Below, piece after piece: positions 25,572-34,759 of a stretch of 64,000 bases of DNA. Location of the stretch: assembly GCA_029973955.1 (NCBI GenBank), contig JARKQJ010000002.1, forward strand, positions 1 through 64,000, given 5' to 3'. Position numbers and translations under genes: made by a program. The DNA is from Paludibaculum sp. (GTDB lineage Bacteria > Acidobacteriota > Terriglobia > Bryobacterales > Bryobacteraceae). The first letter of the stretch is position 1. The number at the start of each line of letters is the position of its first letter. The notes beneath the pieces are model-generated. The model had not been told where the DNA came from, searched no databases, and saw only the letters and a list, made by a program, of their open reading frames with translations.

Positions 25572-26135
25572 TTGTCTGGGGCCTTGAACGTGGCGCTCAG
25601 CATTGGCCTCAGCATTGGCCTCAGTCTTGTCTCCGCACACAAAGCGTTCTCACAAGATGCCAATCCGGCGCAGGGGAGGCAACCGGCGATCTCAGTCAGC
25701 CTTCGCACGGAACGCAACACAGCCAAGGCTAGTGCTCCGGTCATTTTGAAGAAGACGCTGACAAACCGATCGGATCATACTTTCACCTTCGGCATTGATG
25801 TGTATCACCCTAGCTGTGCTGTCGATGTGCCTGATGAAAGTGGAAATCTCGCGCCGGACAGGAAACCGGGCTACCGCCGAGGACGGCTCGACGTCGAGCA
25901 ATTGAGCCGAACATTGACTCCCGAAGAGCTTGCCGAGAGCGGAGCGCTTCGCGGCAAGATGGTCTGGATTTCATTGAAGCCGGGCGAGACGTTCGATGAG
26001 ACTTGCGATATCAGCAGTTTCTTTGACATATCGAAACCGGGAGTCTACAAGATTTCTGCCCAGGTTTATGATCTGGAAAGTGCAAGCACGGTGAAATCGA
26101 ACTTGATCGAATTCACCGTAATGAAGTCTCAGTAG
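25572..26135 (+). CDS. Exported protein of unknown function, frame fused upstream to IS630 remains
   Basis: From a TTG at 25572 (GGAAGGA seven bases upstream) the product is 187 residues: signal peptide LNVALSIGLSIGLSLVSAHKAFSQ, then a beta-rich domain (ISVSLRTERNTAKASAPVILKKTLTNRSDHTFTFGIDV, LKPGETFDETCDISSFFDISKPGVYKISAQVYDLESAS) that looks like an immunoglobulin-like fold of the BsuPI or intermolecular chaperone kind. I do not recognise the family. The same frame is open back to the transposase start at 25350, so a 261-residue chimera is possible; an ATG at 25512 is a third option. The TTG start is preferred since it places the hydrophobic signal at the N-terminus. Confidence 0.6.
   Translation: MSGALNVALSIGLSIGLSLVSAHKAFSQDANPAQGRQPAISVSLRTERNTAKASAPVILKKTLTNRSDHTFTFGIDVYHPSCAVDVPDESGNLAPDRKPGYRRGRLDVEQLSRTLTPEELAESGALRGKMVWISLKPGETFDETCDISSFFDISKPGVYKISAQVYDLESASTVKSNLIEFTVMKSQ
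25596..25624. repeat. 12-bp tandem repeat in a signal peptide
   Basis: CTCAGCATTGGC occurs twice in tandem (25596-25607, 25608-25619) and a third copy begins (CTCAG). It encodes the SIGLSIGLS part of the hydrophobic core, so copy-number change would lengthen or shorten the signal peptide by four residues. Confidence 0.7.
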
Positions 26136-26636
26136 ACGATTCTCTTGCCACGTGAGGTCTGCAACCGCCTTCTGCGGAGCCGCCCCGCTCGAATTGATCG
26201 CGATCACCTCGACATGCTCCTGCTTCGCCCGCCGCGGTGGCCCCGAGCGGTGATGGACTGCCGCGGCCTTGCCGCTCAATTGGAAGGCCGCAAAGGCCCG
26301 GAGCGCGAGTGGACTTACATTCAACTCGCAGGGAAGTAGCTTGTCCGGGCCGCGAGTTTTGAGTTGAATCAGGAAGGCAAGCTGTTCGAAATGTTCAAGG
26401 CGCCCTTCGAAGAGCCGCCCGTTGCAGACGTAGCGGCACATCCCGCCTCCTCCGCCGCGCGCAAGAAAGTGGAGGGCGCTTTGAAGCAGTTCGATGCCGC
26501 CGGAGGCACCCTCGACCGAGGCGACGGTGCGGGCAGACACGCCAACCGGGAGAAGAAGCAAGGGGTGTTGGGGAAGACGCCTGGACGGGACGGTTATGCT
26601 GTGCTCCCGGGGGGCGTTGGGCACGGAGAGGGCGGG
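26136..26636. other. 500-bp region without a recognisable gene
   Basis: Several short frames exist on both strands, none with a domain, ribosome site or balanced composition that would support a gene. GGGACGGTTATGCTGTGCTC at 26587 resembles one arm of the palindromic element found at 4150, 13929 and in nadE, with about three differences; the second arm is not convincing. The region looks like decayed sequence next to the IS630 remains. Confidence 0.5.
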
Positions 26637-26834
26637 TCAGGGCCGGGCTCGCCAGAGGCGGAAGCCCTGCCAGGCTAGATAGCCGAGGAAGAGACTGGCG
26701 GCGAGGCTCGGCCACTGGGGCAGCGCGCGATCCGCGACGACGACGGGGACATGGAAGAGGATCCTGGCGAGGTGGCCGAGGGTAATCAGGAGAAAGACGG
26801 CGGCGGAGACGAGTTCGAAGCGCTGGTGAGTCAT
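26637..26834 (-). CDS. Small two-helix membrane protein
   Basis: 65 residues (MTHQRFELVSAAVFLLITLGHL...). Two hydrophobic segments, about residues 8-24 and 42-58, separated by a short loop with PVVVADRALPQWPS; the C-terminus FRLWRARP is basic and probably cytoplasmic. AGGAG lies seven bases before the ATG. Small proteins of this shape occur in Acidobacteriota and Proteobacteria without known function. It stands alone between the decayed zone and the esterase gene. Confidence 0.75.
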   Translation of the reverse strand: MTHQRFELVSAAVFLLITLGHLARILFHVPVVVADRALPQWPSLAASLFLGYLAWQGFRLWRARP

Positions 26835-26893
26835 GACGCACTCCTGGGTGGAGTGTAGCGCCGGTTTCCGACGGGGGTAAGGGGCACCTGATC

Positions 26894-28741
26894 TCAGGGC
26901 TTGGGGGCTGGGAGGTCCCAGGCCTGGAGGAGGCCGAAGGTGAAGTATTCGGGGAATTTGTCCACGGTGAGGTCCTTTTGGAGGATTTCGTGGAGGGAAT
27001 TGAGGGCGTCGTGGGGTTGGGTGGCGGGGATGGCTTTGGGGTCGAGGGCGGCGGCGACGGCGGCGATCAGGCTGGTGCGGGGGCCGAAGGATTCGACGGT
27101 GACGGGGGCTTTGGCCCAGCGGGCGACGGCGAGGAGCTGGCTGGCCTGGATGCCGAGGGGGCGGTCTCCGATGGAGGAGATGAGGAGGGCGTAGAGGTAG
27201 TCCTTCCTTGCGAGGTTGGATTCACCGAAGTAGAAGGGATCGATGGCGATGACACGTTGGCCCTGCTGGAGGAGGCGGCGGGCTTCGGCGGTGAGCGCGG
27301 CGCGGCCCTGGTCTCCGAGGAGGATAGTGACTTTGGAGGCGGCTGGGTCTCCGAGATCCACGGCGGGCAGGGTCCAATCGTTGTCCAGTTGGAGGCGCCA
27401 GTAGCGGACTGGGATTCCGTCGGCCTGCGCGGCGGGGGCGGCTTCCAGTGCGCGGAGTTTGTAGTGGTGGGGTTTGACGACCTGGGCGAGGGTTGGGGCG
27501 CCGGACTTAAGGGGGAGGTTTTGGGCGAGGCGGAGAGCTAGTTTGTGGAAATCGAGGTTGTCGGCGGGGAGCTCCATTTTGAGCTGCTCCGGGGTGCGGA
27601 CGAGGGATTCGGAGGGGATCTCCTTTTCAGGGAAAGCGGCGTCGTTGCCGGCGTAGAAGTTGTCGCGGACGAAGCGGTAGAAGGCTTCGCGATTATCCTT
27701 GCCGTAGTTGTGGCCGGGGTCAAAGTTGATGTGCGCGGTGAGTTGGGATGAGGCGTTATAGAGAGCGAAGAAGGGACGGGCGGCCCAGATGAGGGGGGCG
27801 TTGGCGTAGTCGGCGCGGAAGCAGCAGTTGTCGTAGGCGTTGTTGACGACCATGGTGGGGCGGGGGGCGCGCATGGCGGTGAGGGTGGTGTAGTCGGCGG
27901 TGGCGGCGAGGTCGACGGGGGTTTGCTCGCTGTCGCCGAGGTCGGGTTCGGGGAACTGCGCGCGGGTGACGAAGGAAGAGTAGCCGGCGACGGGGGCGGC
28001 GATGGTGACGCGGGGGTCGAGGGCGCTGATGATGATGGTCTGCCAGCCGCCGCCGGAGAGGCCGGTAACGGCAACGCGGGTGGGATCGGCATTGGGGTGC
28101 GAGAGGAGGATATCGAGGCCGCGCTTCTGAGAGAGGTAGTGGAGGGCGACGCCGTTGGTGCCGGTGAGATCGAGCTGGGGAGAGCGGGTGTGGTCGAAGC
28201 CAGGGGTTTTGAGCTGGCCCATGCCGAGCCATTCGAAGTTGAGGGCGAGGGCGCCTTTGCGGGCTTCGTTGATGCAGCGGATCTGGATGTAGTCGTTAGC
28301 GATGCCGGTGCCTTCGTGGCCGTTAGTGTTGAGGATGACGGGGACTTTGCCGGAGAGCTTGAGGGGTTCGTAAAGAAGGGCGGGGATCCAGAGGCCGGGG
28401 AGGATTTCGTAGCGGAGGCGTTTGATGCGGTAGCCGTCGCCGGGGAGGGTGTCGAGCCATTCGACGCGGGTTTTGGCCTGGGCCCACTTGATGCCTTCTC
28501 CGCGGAGGATGACTTCGTTGAGGATGCGCTGGCGGAGCTGCTCCTTGGCGAGAGTCCATTGCTGCGCACTGGTGACCATGGGGAGGGGTTTGACACGGGA
28601 GGCGGTGTAGACCTGCGTCTCGATGCGGGTCTGATTGGGGGCGAGGATGGGCTTGGCCAGGGCGGCTTCGAGGGTGGAAGTCTGGGCCGGGGCAGGCAGG
28701 GCCGCGAGGAAGGGGAGGAGGGCGAGGATGCGGAGGGTCAT
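26894..28741 (-). CDS. Secreted alpha/beta-hydrolase (acetyl xylan esterase-like)
   Basis: 615 residues with a signal peptide (LRILALLPFLAALPAPAQ). The catalytic domain includes IPALLYEPLKLSGKVPVILNTNGHEG, the nucleophile elbow VAVTGLSGGGWQT (GxSxG), VNNAYDNCCFRADYAN, and the late histidine in NFDPGHNYGKDNREAFYRF. This layout is that of large exported alpha/beta hydrolases near acetyl xylan esterase and S9-like families. The C-terminal ~200 residues form a second, weaker hydrolase-like domain (VTILLGDQGRAALTAEARRLLQQGQRVIAIDPFYFGES) that lacks an evident nucleophile. It is transcribed away from the GH54 gene across 158 bp; removing ester groups from arabinoxylan would fit that neighbour, but this is inference. 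Confidence 0.88.
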   Translation of the reverse strand: MTLRILALLPFLAALPAPAQTSTLEAALAKPILAPNQTRIETQVYTASRVKPLPMVTSAQQWTLAKEQLRQRILNEVILRGEGIKWAQAKTRVEWLDTLPGDGYRIKRLRYEILPGLWIPALLYEPLKLSGKVPVILNTNGHEGTGIANDYIQIRCINEARKGALALNFEWLGMGQLKTPGFDHTRSPQLDLTGTNGVALHYLSQKRGLDILLSHPNADPTRVAVTGLSGGGWQTIIISALDPRVTIAAPVAGYSSFVTRAQFPEPDLGDSEQTPVDLAATADYTTLTAMRAPRPTMVVNNAYDNCCFRADYANAPLIWAARPFFALYNASSQLTAHINFDPGHNYGKDNREAFYRFVRDNFYAGNDAAFPEKEIPSESLVRTPEQLKMELPADNLDFHKLALRLAQNLPLKSGAPTLAQVVKPHHYKLRALEAAPAAQADGIPVRYWRLQLDNDWTLPAVDLGDPAASKVTILLGDQGRAALTAEARRLLQQGQRVIAIDPFYFGESNLARKDYLYALLISSIGDRPLGIQASQLLAVARWAKAPVTVESFGPRTSLIAAVAAALDPKAIPATQPHDALNSLHEILQKDLTVDKFPEYFTFGLLQAWDLPAPKP

Positions 28742-28899
28742 CGAGAGTATGGTATACCCAGCGGCGGGTCAGGGCCGGGGTTGCGGAGGGGAGGGCGGAT
28801 GGTCCCCGTTTCGGCAGAAGAAGAGGGTCCCGACTTTACGATCGGGGGATATACTGAACGGGGCCAGGGGCGAGGAATGCGTGGGAACGGAGGCCGGAG

Positions 28900-31800
28900 A
28901 TGAAGACGAGAACCGCGATCGGGATGATGCTGGCAGCGGCGTATGCCGTGGCGGGCACGGGACCGGAAGGGCCTTGCGACATCTATGCGGCGGGGGGCGC
29001 GCCTTGCGCGGCGGCGCACAGCACGACGCGGGCGTTGTATGCGGCGTATAGCGGGCCGTTGTACCAGGTGCTGCGCCAGTCGGATGGGAGGACGTTGGAC
29101 ATCGGAGTGCTGGGAGATGGGAGCGGGGTGGCGAACGCGGCGGCACAGGATGCGTTTTGCGCGAACACGTATTGCTGGATCTCGATCATTTACGACCAGT
29201 CGCCGAAGAAGAACCATCTGGTGCAGGCGCCGCGGGGCGGCTTCAGCGGGCCGGCGATGGGGGGATTCAACAACCTGCCGGTGGCGGACATGGCTCCGGT
29301 GACATTGCGGGGGCGCAAGGTATATGGGGTGTTCATTGCGCCGGGGATGGGGCTGCGGCAGAACGATGTGAAGGGCACGGCGGTGGACGATCAGGCGGAG
29401 GGGCAGTATTGGGTGATCCACGGGCGGCACTACAACAACGGCTGCTGCTTCGACTATGGCAACGCGGAGATCGACAGCCGGGACGACGGCAACGGCACGA
29501 TGGAGACGACGTATTACGGCAACAGCACGGGCTGGTATCACGGCGTGGCGCCCGGGCCGTGGATCATGACGGACCAGGAGAACAACCTGGTGGGGTGTGT
29601 AAACCCGGACGGATCGAAGTACTGCGCGAACCTGCCGAGTATTTCGTGGAGGTTTGTGACGGCGACGGCGGATGGGGAGCCGCACCATTGGCGGTCGATG
29701 GGCGGGGACGCGCAGAAGGGCGATCTGAAGGTGATGTTCGACGGGCCGCGGATCAATGCGTCGTACGATCCGATGCGGAAGCAGGGGGCGATTCTGCTGG
29801 GCAACGGGGGTGACAACAGCGTGGGGTCGCAGGGGACGTTTTATGAAGGGGCGATGACGGCGGCGGGGACATTTCCGTCGAAGGAGACGAACCACAAGAT
29901 CCAGGCGAACGTGGTGGAGGCGCGGTACGACGAGGCGCGGGTGGGAATGAAGCCGGCGGAGGGATTGATGACGCTGGCGCCGGGCGCGGCGAAGGACGTG
30001 ACGGTGTCGTTCACTAACAGGAGCGCGGCGGCAGTGACCGGAGTTCAGTTGAGCGTGGGAGTGCCGGGCGCGCAGTGGAGGGCGGTGGTGGTGGACGGCG
30101 CGGCGAAGGCCGCGGGCACGGTGGCTCCGGGGGCGACGGTGAGCGCGACGTTCCAGGTGACGGCGGGTCCGGCGGCGCTCAACGGGGACCTGGTGGGAAA
30201 GGCTGCATGGAGGGCAGCGGGGAAGGCGCAGGAGGAGAGCGCGGTGCTGAAAGTGCGGAACGTGCCGCTGGTGAAGATCAATGAGTTTCGCGCGAACGCT
30301 GGCTCGGCTGCGAACCCGACGGATGCGTTCATCGAGCTGTACAACGCGGGCGACGGAAGGGTGGACATCTCGAACTGGACATTGACGCAGCACGCGCCGA
30401 TGGTGCCGGCGTTTTCGGCGGTGACGATTCCGGCGGGGACGAAGCTGGCGGCGAAGGGTTTTTACCTGATAGGGCTGGCGAACTCCGGGCTGGCGGTGCA
30501 GGCGCGGGCGGGCGAGAAGACGATCCACGTGCGGAGTGTGGCGGGGATGAATGCGGGAGACACATTGACGATCGGGACGGGCGCAGGCGCAGAGACGCGA
30601 AAGATCGCGGTGGTGGGAACGGCGGCGGGGACGAGCACGACAGTGTGGCAACCGCTGCCGGAGGGGCCGGTGATCACGATTCCGGCGGGATCGACGAACG
30701 TACCGGTGACGAGCGTGGAGGGGATTGAAGTGGGGCAGAAGATCGGGCTGGGATATGGGGCGACCTACCCGGCGGTGGGGAGGACGTTGGAGAAGTATGA
30801 AGTGGCGACGGTGACGGCGGTGGGCAAGCCGGGAACGCAGGCATGGCTGTCGGCGGACGCGAAGCCGGGGGACACAAACATCAAAGTGTCGTCGGTGGCG
30901 AACATCTCGGCGGGCGACAAGATCCGGCTGGACGTGGACAGTGTGGGTCATGGGATCGAGACGGTGACAGTGACGCGGGTGGGGACGCAGTCGGCGCGGA
31001 ACAGTTTCCGGAGAGACCTGAAGGAGACCGAACTGGGAACGGGGCTGGATCTGGCGGCGCCGTTGAAGTTCCACCATGCGGCGAACCTGCCTTTCAGCGT
31101 ACGCGGGACGGGGATCAGTTTCGAGCCGGCGACGGCATTTGCGCATTCGAGCAATGAGCCGGTGCTGCCGTTGGGGACGGGGATCACGCTGGACCGGCCG
31201 CTGGAAAAGGGGCATGGGATCGACGACGTGGTGAAGGATGCCGAGGTGACGACGGCCGGCTACCAGGGGAGTCCGGCGCCGGATCAGTGGTTCGGCGGAC
31301 CTGCGCTGCACGCGGGCGCGGGGGCGATGGTGCTGCGGAACGCGGCGGGGTTGGTGGTGGACAGCCTGAACTACGGGTTGATGGTGGATCCGTGGGCGTC
31401 GGAGGGTTTCCACGAAACGGGCGGCACAGGAAAGACAGACTGCCGCGTGCCGGCTTTGGGAGTGGTTGGACGCGGCCTGGGCGGGCCGGCGGGGCAAGGC
31501 GCGACGCTGCTACTTAGGAGCGCGGGGCGGTTCCCGGACGGTGCGGATGCGGACAGCAACTGCACGGATTTCCAGGTGCAGGCGGCGACGGTGCTGGCGG
31601 CGGCCGTGGCGGCGGGCGCGACGAATGTAAAGGTGGCGAACGTGGCTGACTTCGCGGCCGGGCAGAGCGTGATGATCGATTCGGGCGCGAATGTGGAGAG
31701 CGTGGAGATTGCGGCAGTGGGCACGGCGGGGGCGACGACGGCGAGCACGGCGCTGGAGGCGGGGGCGACGGTGATCCGTGTCGCCAGCGCATTGGGCTTC

Positions 31801-32064
31801 CGGCCGGGCCAGGAGATCACGATCGGCAGCGGAGCGGAGATGGAGACGGCAGCGGTGGCGTCCACAACCGGTTTTGGACGGGGCCCGGCGTCGCTGACTT
31901 TGTCCGCGCCGCTGAAGCGCGGGCATGGCGCGGACGCGCAGGTTTCAGGGACGGGGATCACGTTCACGAAGGCGTTGACGCGGGCGCATGCGGGCGGGGC
32001 GCAGATGGTGAACAACGTGCCGACGCCGAAGGCGCCGAACCGGTACGCGCGGGGAGAGAAGTGA
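28900..32064 (+). CDS. Secreted GH54 alpha-L-arabinofuranosidase with NEW3-like, split lamin-tail and repeat regions
   Basis: 1,054 residues, signal peptide 1-19. Residues 24-345 match the GH54 (AbfB) catalytic domain: GPCDIYAAGGAPCAAAHSTTRALY, DDGNGTMETTYYGN with Glu202 as nucleophile, and GGDNSVGSQGTFYEG with Asp305 as acid/base. The AbfB sugar-binding domain of fungal enzymes is not seen. Residues ~350-450 resemble an NPCBM-associated (NEW3) domain (LAPGAAKDVTVSFTNRSAAAV). From ~455 a lamin-tail domain starts (INEFRANAGSAANPTDAFIELYNAG). It is interrupted at ~525-800 by short repeats of the pattern AGxTxIxVxSVxxFxAGQxIxIGxG. Its second half resumes near 805 (LVVDSLNYG) and the repeats return at ~895-1040. 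It would release arabinofuranose outside the cell. CGGAGG precedes the ATG. Confidence 0.92.
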   Translation: MKTRTAIGMMLAAAYAVAGTGPEGPCDIYAAGGAPCAAAHSTTRALYAAYSGPLYQVLRQSDGRTLDIGVLGDGSGVANAAAQDAFCANTYCWISIIYDQSPKKNHLVQAPRGGFSGPAMGGFNNLPVADMAPVTLRGRKVYGVFIAPGMGLRQNDVKGTAVDDQAEGQYWVIHGRHYNNGCCFDYGNAEIDSRDDGNGTMETTYYGNSTGWYHGVAPGPWIMTDQENNLVGCVNPDGSKYCANLPSISWRFVTATADGEPHHWRSMGGDAQKGDLKVMFDGPRINASYDPMRKQGAILLGNGGDNSVGSQGTFYEGAMTAAGTFPSKETNHKIQANVVEARYDEARVGMKPAEGLMTLAPGAAKDVTVSFTNRSAAAVTGVQLSVGVPGAQWRAVVVDGAAKAAGTVAPGATVSATFQVTAGPAALNGDLVGKAAWRAAGKAQEESAVLKVRNVPLVKINEFRANAGSAANPTDAFIELYNAGDGRVDISNWTLTQHAPMVPAFSAVTIPAGTKLAAKGFYLIGLANSGLAVQARAGEKTIHVRSVAGMNAGDTLTIGTGAGAETRKIAVVGTAAGTSTTVWQPLPEGPVITIPAGSTNVPVTSVEGIEVGQKIGLGYGATYPAVGRTLEKYEVATVTAVGKPGTQAWLSADAKPGDTNIKVSSVANISAGDKIRLDVDSVGHGIETVTVTRVGTQSARNSFRRDLKETELGTGLDLAAPLKFHHAANLPFSVRGTGISFEPATAFAHSSNEPVLPLGTGITLDRPLEKGHGIDDVVKDAEVTTAGYQGSPAPDQWFGGPALHAGAGAMVLRNAAGLVVDSLNYGLMVDPWASEGFHETGGTGKTDCRVPALGVVGRGLGGPAGQGATLLLRSAGRFPDGADADSNCTDFQVQAATVLAAAVAAGATNVKVANVADFAAGQSVMIDSGANVESVEIAAVGTAGATTASTALEAGATVIRVASALGFRPGQEITIGSGAEMETAAVASTTGFGRGPASLTLSAPLKRGHGADAQVSGTGITFTKALTRAHAGGAQMVNNVPTPKAPNRYARGEK

Positions 32065-32068
32065 GAGT

Positions 32069-33376
32069 TCAGCCACGGGCGGCGTAGTCGCAGGCGACTT
32101 CGGAAGCGATCCGGGCCCAGTGCCAGAGACGCTGCGGCTGGTAGTTGACGGTGGAGATGTCCTTCATGATGAGCTCGACGTGACAGCCGCGAGCCTGGTC
32201 GAGGAAGTCAGTGAGGTCTTTGCGGGCGTGGGCGGGATCCCAGGTATCCGAGGCAAAGATGGCGGGGTTGGGTTTGCGGCTGAGGACGAAGTCGCGGCCG
32301 GCCTTTTCGATGAGGCGGGGGGTGCGGCACCAGGGGCTGGCGGAGATTTTGCGGAGATTGGGGATGCGGCGGAGGATGTCGATTTTGGAGTCGAGGGGTT
32401 CGCAGCAGCCGTAGTAGACGAGGCCCCAGCGGGCGAGCCAGCGGAGGTCGTGCTGGACGGCGAACTCCCAGTGCATGGAGGGCGAGACTTCGGAGAAGAT
32501 CTGGGCGTTGGAGCAGCCCCACATGTTGGCGGGGGTGACGCGGGCGGGATCGAAGGGCTGGCCGGGAAGTTGCGAGACGTAGCCGTAGCCGCCGGAGCCG
32601 ATGCGGGTGTTGTTGCAGTCGAGCGAAAGGAGGTTCTGGGCGACAAACTGGTCGAGTTCAGCCATCCAGGCATCGACCATGCGATCGACGGCGGCGTGGA
32701 CGAGGGCGGGGCGCTCGATCATGTCGAGCATGGCCTCTTCGATACCCCACCAACGGATGAGGTAGTCCCAGGGGGTGAACCAGATGTGAGTTTGACCGGT
32801 GAGGCGGACGGGGAGGATGCCGGAGTAGACGTCGCACATGGCCTGGTAACGGAGTTCGGTGGCCTCGCGGTTGTGGGTGACGACGGGCATGCGGATCTTT
32901 TCGAGGTCGTCGAAGCCGCGGATCTGGATGTGGAAGCGGCGGGAGTAGATGTCGTTGGAGGGATCGGCATGGACGGTATCGACGTCTTCGACGATGCCGA
33001 AGTCTGAGCTGTGGACGGCGAGGGGGCAGGCGAGGTAATCGTTGACGATCATGTCGCCGGGGAGGTGGCGCCACTGGTAGAGGGTGCGGCGGAGTTCGAG
33101 TTCCTGTTCGCGGGCCCAGGGGTGGGTGGAGCGGAGGGTGAGTTCGCCATCGACGTCCATCTGGTGCCAGCAGATTTCATTGATCCAGACCATGGGGCGC
33201 TCGGACTGGAGGTCGTTGAGCTTTTGCCAGAGACGGGCTTTTTCCTGGTGAATGGGGAGGGCGGCGATTTCGGCGAGTTGGCTGGCGAGGGAGCGGAGGA
33301 TGTCGCGGTCGGTGGAGTTGAGAATGATAGGTTCCGCGACGGGCATGGGGGTGTGGTGGCTGGGGTCGTGGAGCAT
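32069..33376 (-). CDS. Uroporphyrinogen decarboxylase-superfamily-like protein
   Basis: 435 residues from ATG 33376 (MLHDPSHHTPMPVAEP); an ATG at 33346 is also possible and neither has a clear ribosome site. The region WLARWGLVYYGCCEPLDSKIDILRRIPNLRKISASPWC is characteristic of a URO-D/methyltransferase-A-like barrel family found in soil bacteria and often annotated as hypothetical. The middle has WFTPWDYLIRWWGIEEAMLDMIERP, also seen there. Members of this superfamily handle cobalamin- or CoM-linked methyl groups or decarboxylate porphyrinogens, but the sequence here shows no porphyrinogen-site motif I can name. No signal peptide: a cytoplasmic enzyme in a locus of exported enzymes. It converges with GH54 (4-bp gap). 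Confidence 0.7.
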   Translation of the reverse strand: MLHDPSHHTPMPVAEPIILNSTDRDILRSLASQLAEIAALPIHQEKARLWQKLNDLQSERPMVWINEICWHQMDVDGELTLRSTHPWAREQELELRRTLYQWRHLPGDMIVNDYLACPLAVHSSDFGIVEDVDTVHADPSNDIYSRRFHIQIRGFDDLEKIRMPVVTHNREATELRYQAMCDVYSGILPVRLTGQTHIWFTPWDYLIRWWGIEEAMLDMIERPALVHAAVDRMVDAWMAELDQFVAQNLLSLDCNNTRIGSGGYGYVSQLPGQPFDPARVTPANMWGCSNAQIFSEVSPSMHWEFAVQHDLRWLARWGLVYYGCCEPLDSKIDILRRIPNLRKISASPWCRTPRLIEKAGRDFVLSRKPNPAIFASDTWDPAHARKDLTDFLDQARGCHVELIMKDISTVNYQPQRLWHWARIASEVACDYAARG

Positions 33377-33451
33377 GGGACGTCCGTTTGAGGGCCATGC
33401 TATGCGAGTGGCGGACGGGTGTAAAGGAGAGGGTGGTGGTAGAGTGCGGGG

Positions 33452-34711
33452 ATGATGAGAGCGCTGTGGATTGGTCTGGTGCTGGCGGCTGGCGCGATGG
33501 CGGGTGAAGCCGCGCGCCCACGGGTAATCGTTTCTACCGACATCGGCGGGACGGACTATGACGACTTCCAATCCCTGGTGCACTTGTTGGTCTATTCGGA
33601 CCGGATCGACCTGGAGGGGATGATCGCGTCGCCGTATGGGGCGGCGCGGAACCGGAAAGAGAACCTGCTGAAGATCATCGATATCTACGCGAAGGACTAC
33701 GCGAATCTGAAGACGTATTCGGAGCGGTATCCGGCGCCGGAGGTGCTACGGAAGATCAGCAAGCAGGGCGGATCGGACCCGGCGGGACTGCCAGGTTGGG
33801 GGGAGAGGACGGAGGGCTCGGATTGGATCATCGAATGCGCCAGGAAGAAGGATGCGCGACCGTTGTGGGTGCTGGTGTGGGGCGGGATCGACGATCTGGC
33901 GCAGGCGCTGCACGACGATCCGAGCATCAAGAACAAGCTGCGGGTGTATTTCATCGGGGGTCCGAACAAGAAGTGGTCAGTGACGGCCTACGACTACATC
34001 GCGCGGGAGCACAAGGAGCTGTGGATGATTGAGGCGAACTCGACGTATGCGGGGTTCTTTCTGGGCGGGAACCAGAGCGGAGAGTGGGGAAACAAGGCGT
34101 TTGTGGACACGCATGTGCGGGGGCATGGAGCGCTGGGGGATTACTTTGCGACCATCTCGCCGGGCGTGAAGATGGGGGACACGCCGTCGCTGACGTATGT
34201 GCTTGGAGCGACGCCGCAGAATCCGGCGGCCGAGGGGTGGGGCGGGCAGTTCGTGCGGGCGTGGAGCCGGCCGCGATACACGTTCACGCGCCCGCCGAGC
34301 GAGGCGGAGAAGGTGGAGGTCTACTCGGTGATCGAACTGATCTACCGGCCGGAGGGGGCGGGACCGGCGAAGGCGAGCGCGCGGCTGGTGGTGGACAACC
34401 AGGAGTTTCCGGGGTTTGCGATGGGGAACGGGGAGTGGCGGTTTCTGTATTCGCCGAAGATGGTGAAGTCCTGGCAGTACAAGATTGCGAGCGATCATCC
34501 GGGGCTGAATGGGTTGAGCGGCGGGTTCACGTCGGTGTATCCGGAGGGGGCGCCGCGGCCATCGCCGGAGTATCCGAACTGGTGGACGGACGATCCGGAC
34601 GAGCGGTGGCGGGAGCGCAGCGAGCAGGGGGCGAAGACGGTGAGCCGGTGGAGGGTGGAGTACCTGCGGGACTTTGCCGCGCGGATGGAGCGCGGCAAGG
34701 CGCCGAAGTGA
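33452..34711 (+). CDS. Exported nucleoside hydrolase-like protein (DUF1593 family)
   Basis: 419 residues with a signal peptide ([20 protein letters not shown]). [29 protein letters not shown] is the calcium-binding aspartate cluster of nucleoside-hydrolase folds in its DUF1593 variant; [21 protein letters not shown] and [13 protein letters not shown] continue the fold. The C-terminal ~130 residues ([15 protein letters not shown]) form an extra beta domain, as is usual for DUF1593 proteins. These are exported glycosidase-like proteins often found next to polysaccharide-degrading enzymes. It leads a plus-strand run with the next two genes (48 bp, then a 28-bp overlap), probably one operon. Confidence 0.88.
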   Translation: MMRALWIGLVLAAGAMAGEAARPRVIVSTDIGGTDYDDFQSLVHLLVYSDRIDLEGMIASPYGAARNRKENLLKIIDIYAKDYANLKTYSERYPAPEVLRKISKQGGSDPAGLPGWGERTEGSDWIIECARKKDARPLWVLVWGGIDDLAQALHDDPSIKNKLRVYFIGGPNKKWSVTAYDYIAREHKELWMIEANSTYAGFFLGGNQSGEWGNKAFVDTHVRGHGALGDYFATISPGVKMGDTPSLTYVLGATPQNPAAEGWGGQFVRAWSRPRYTFTRPPSEAEKVEVYSVIELIYRPEGAGPAKASARLVVDNQEFPGFAMGNGEWRFLYSPKMVKSWQYKIASDHPGLNGLSGGFTSVYPEGAPRPSPEYPNWWTDDPDERWRERSEQGAKTVSRWRVEYLRDFAARMERGKAPK

Positions 34712-34759
34712 ACGGGGACGGCGTTGACAGGGCCTGTGCCGGAAGGATTTGATTGACAC

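Noticed and set aside
25971..26624. 217-codon minus-strand frame over the exported protein and the decayed zone
   Set aside because: It overlaps the better-supported exported protein, has no ribosome site and no recognisable domain.
26364..26678. 104-codon plus-strand frame in the gene-free zone
   Set aside because: No start signal, no family likeness, and it runs into the opposite small membrane protein gene.
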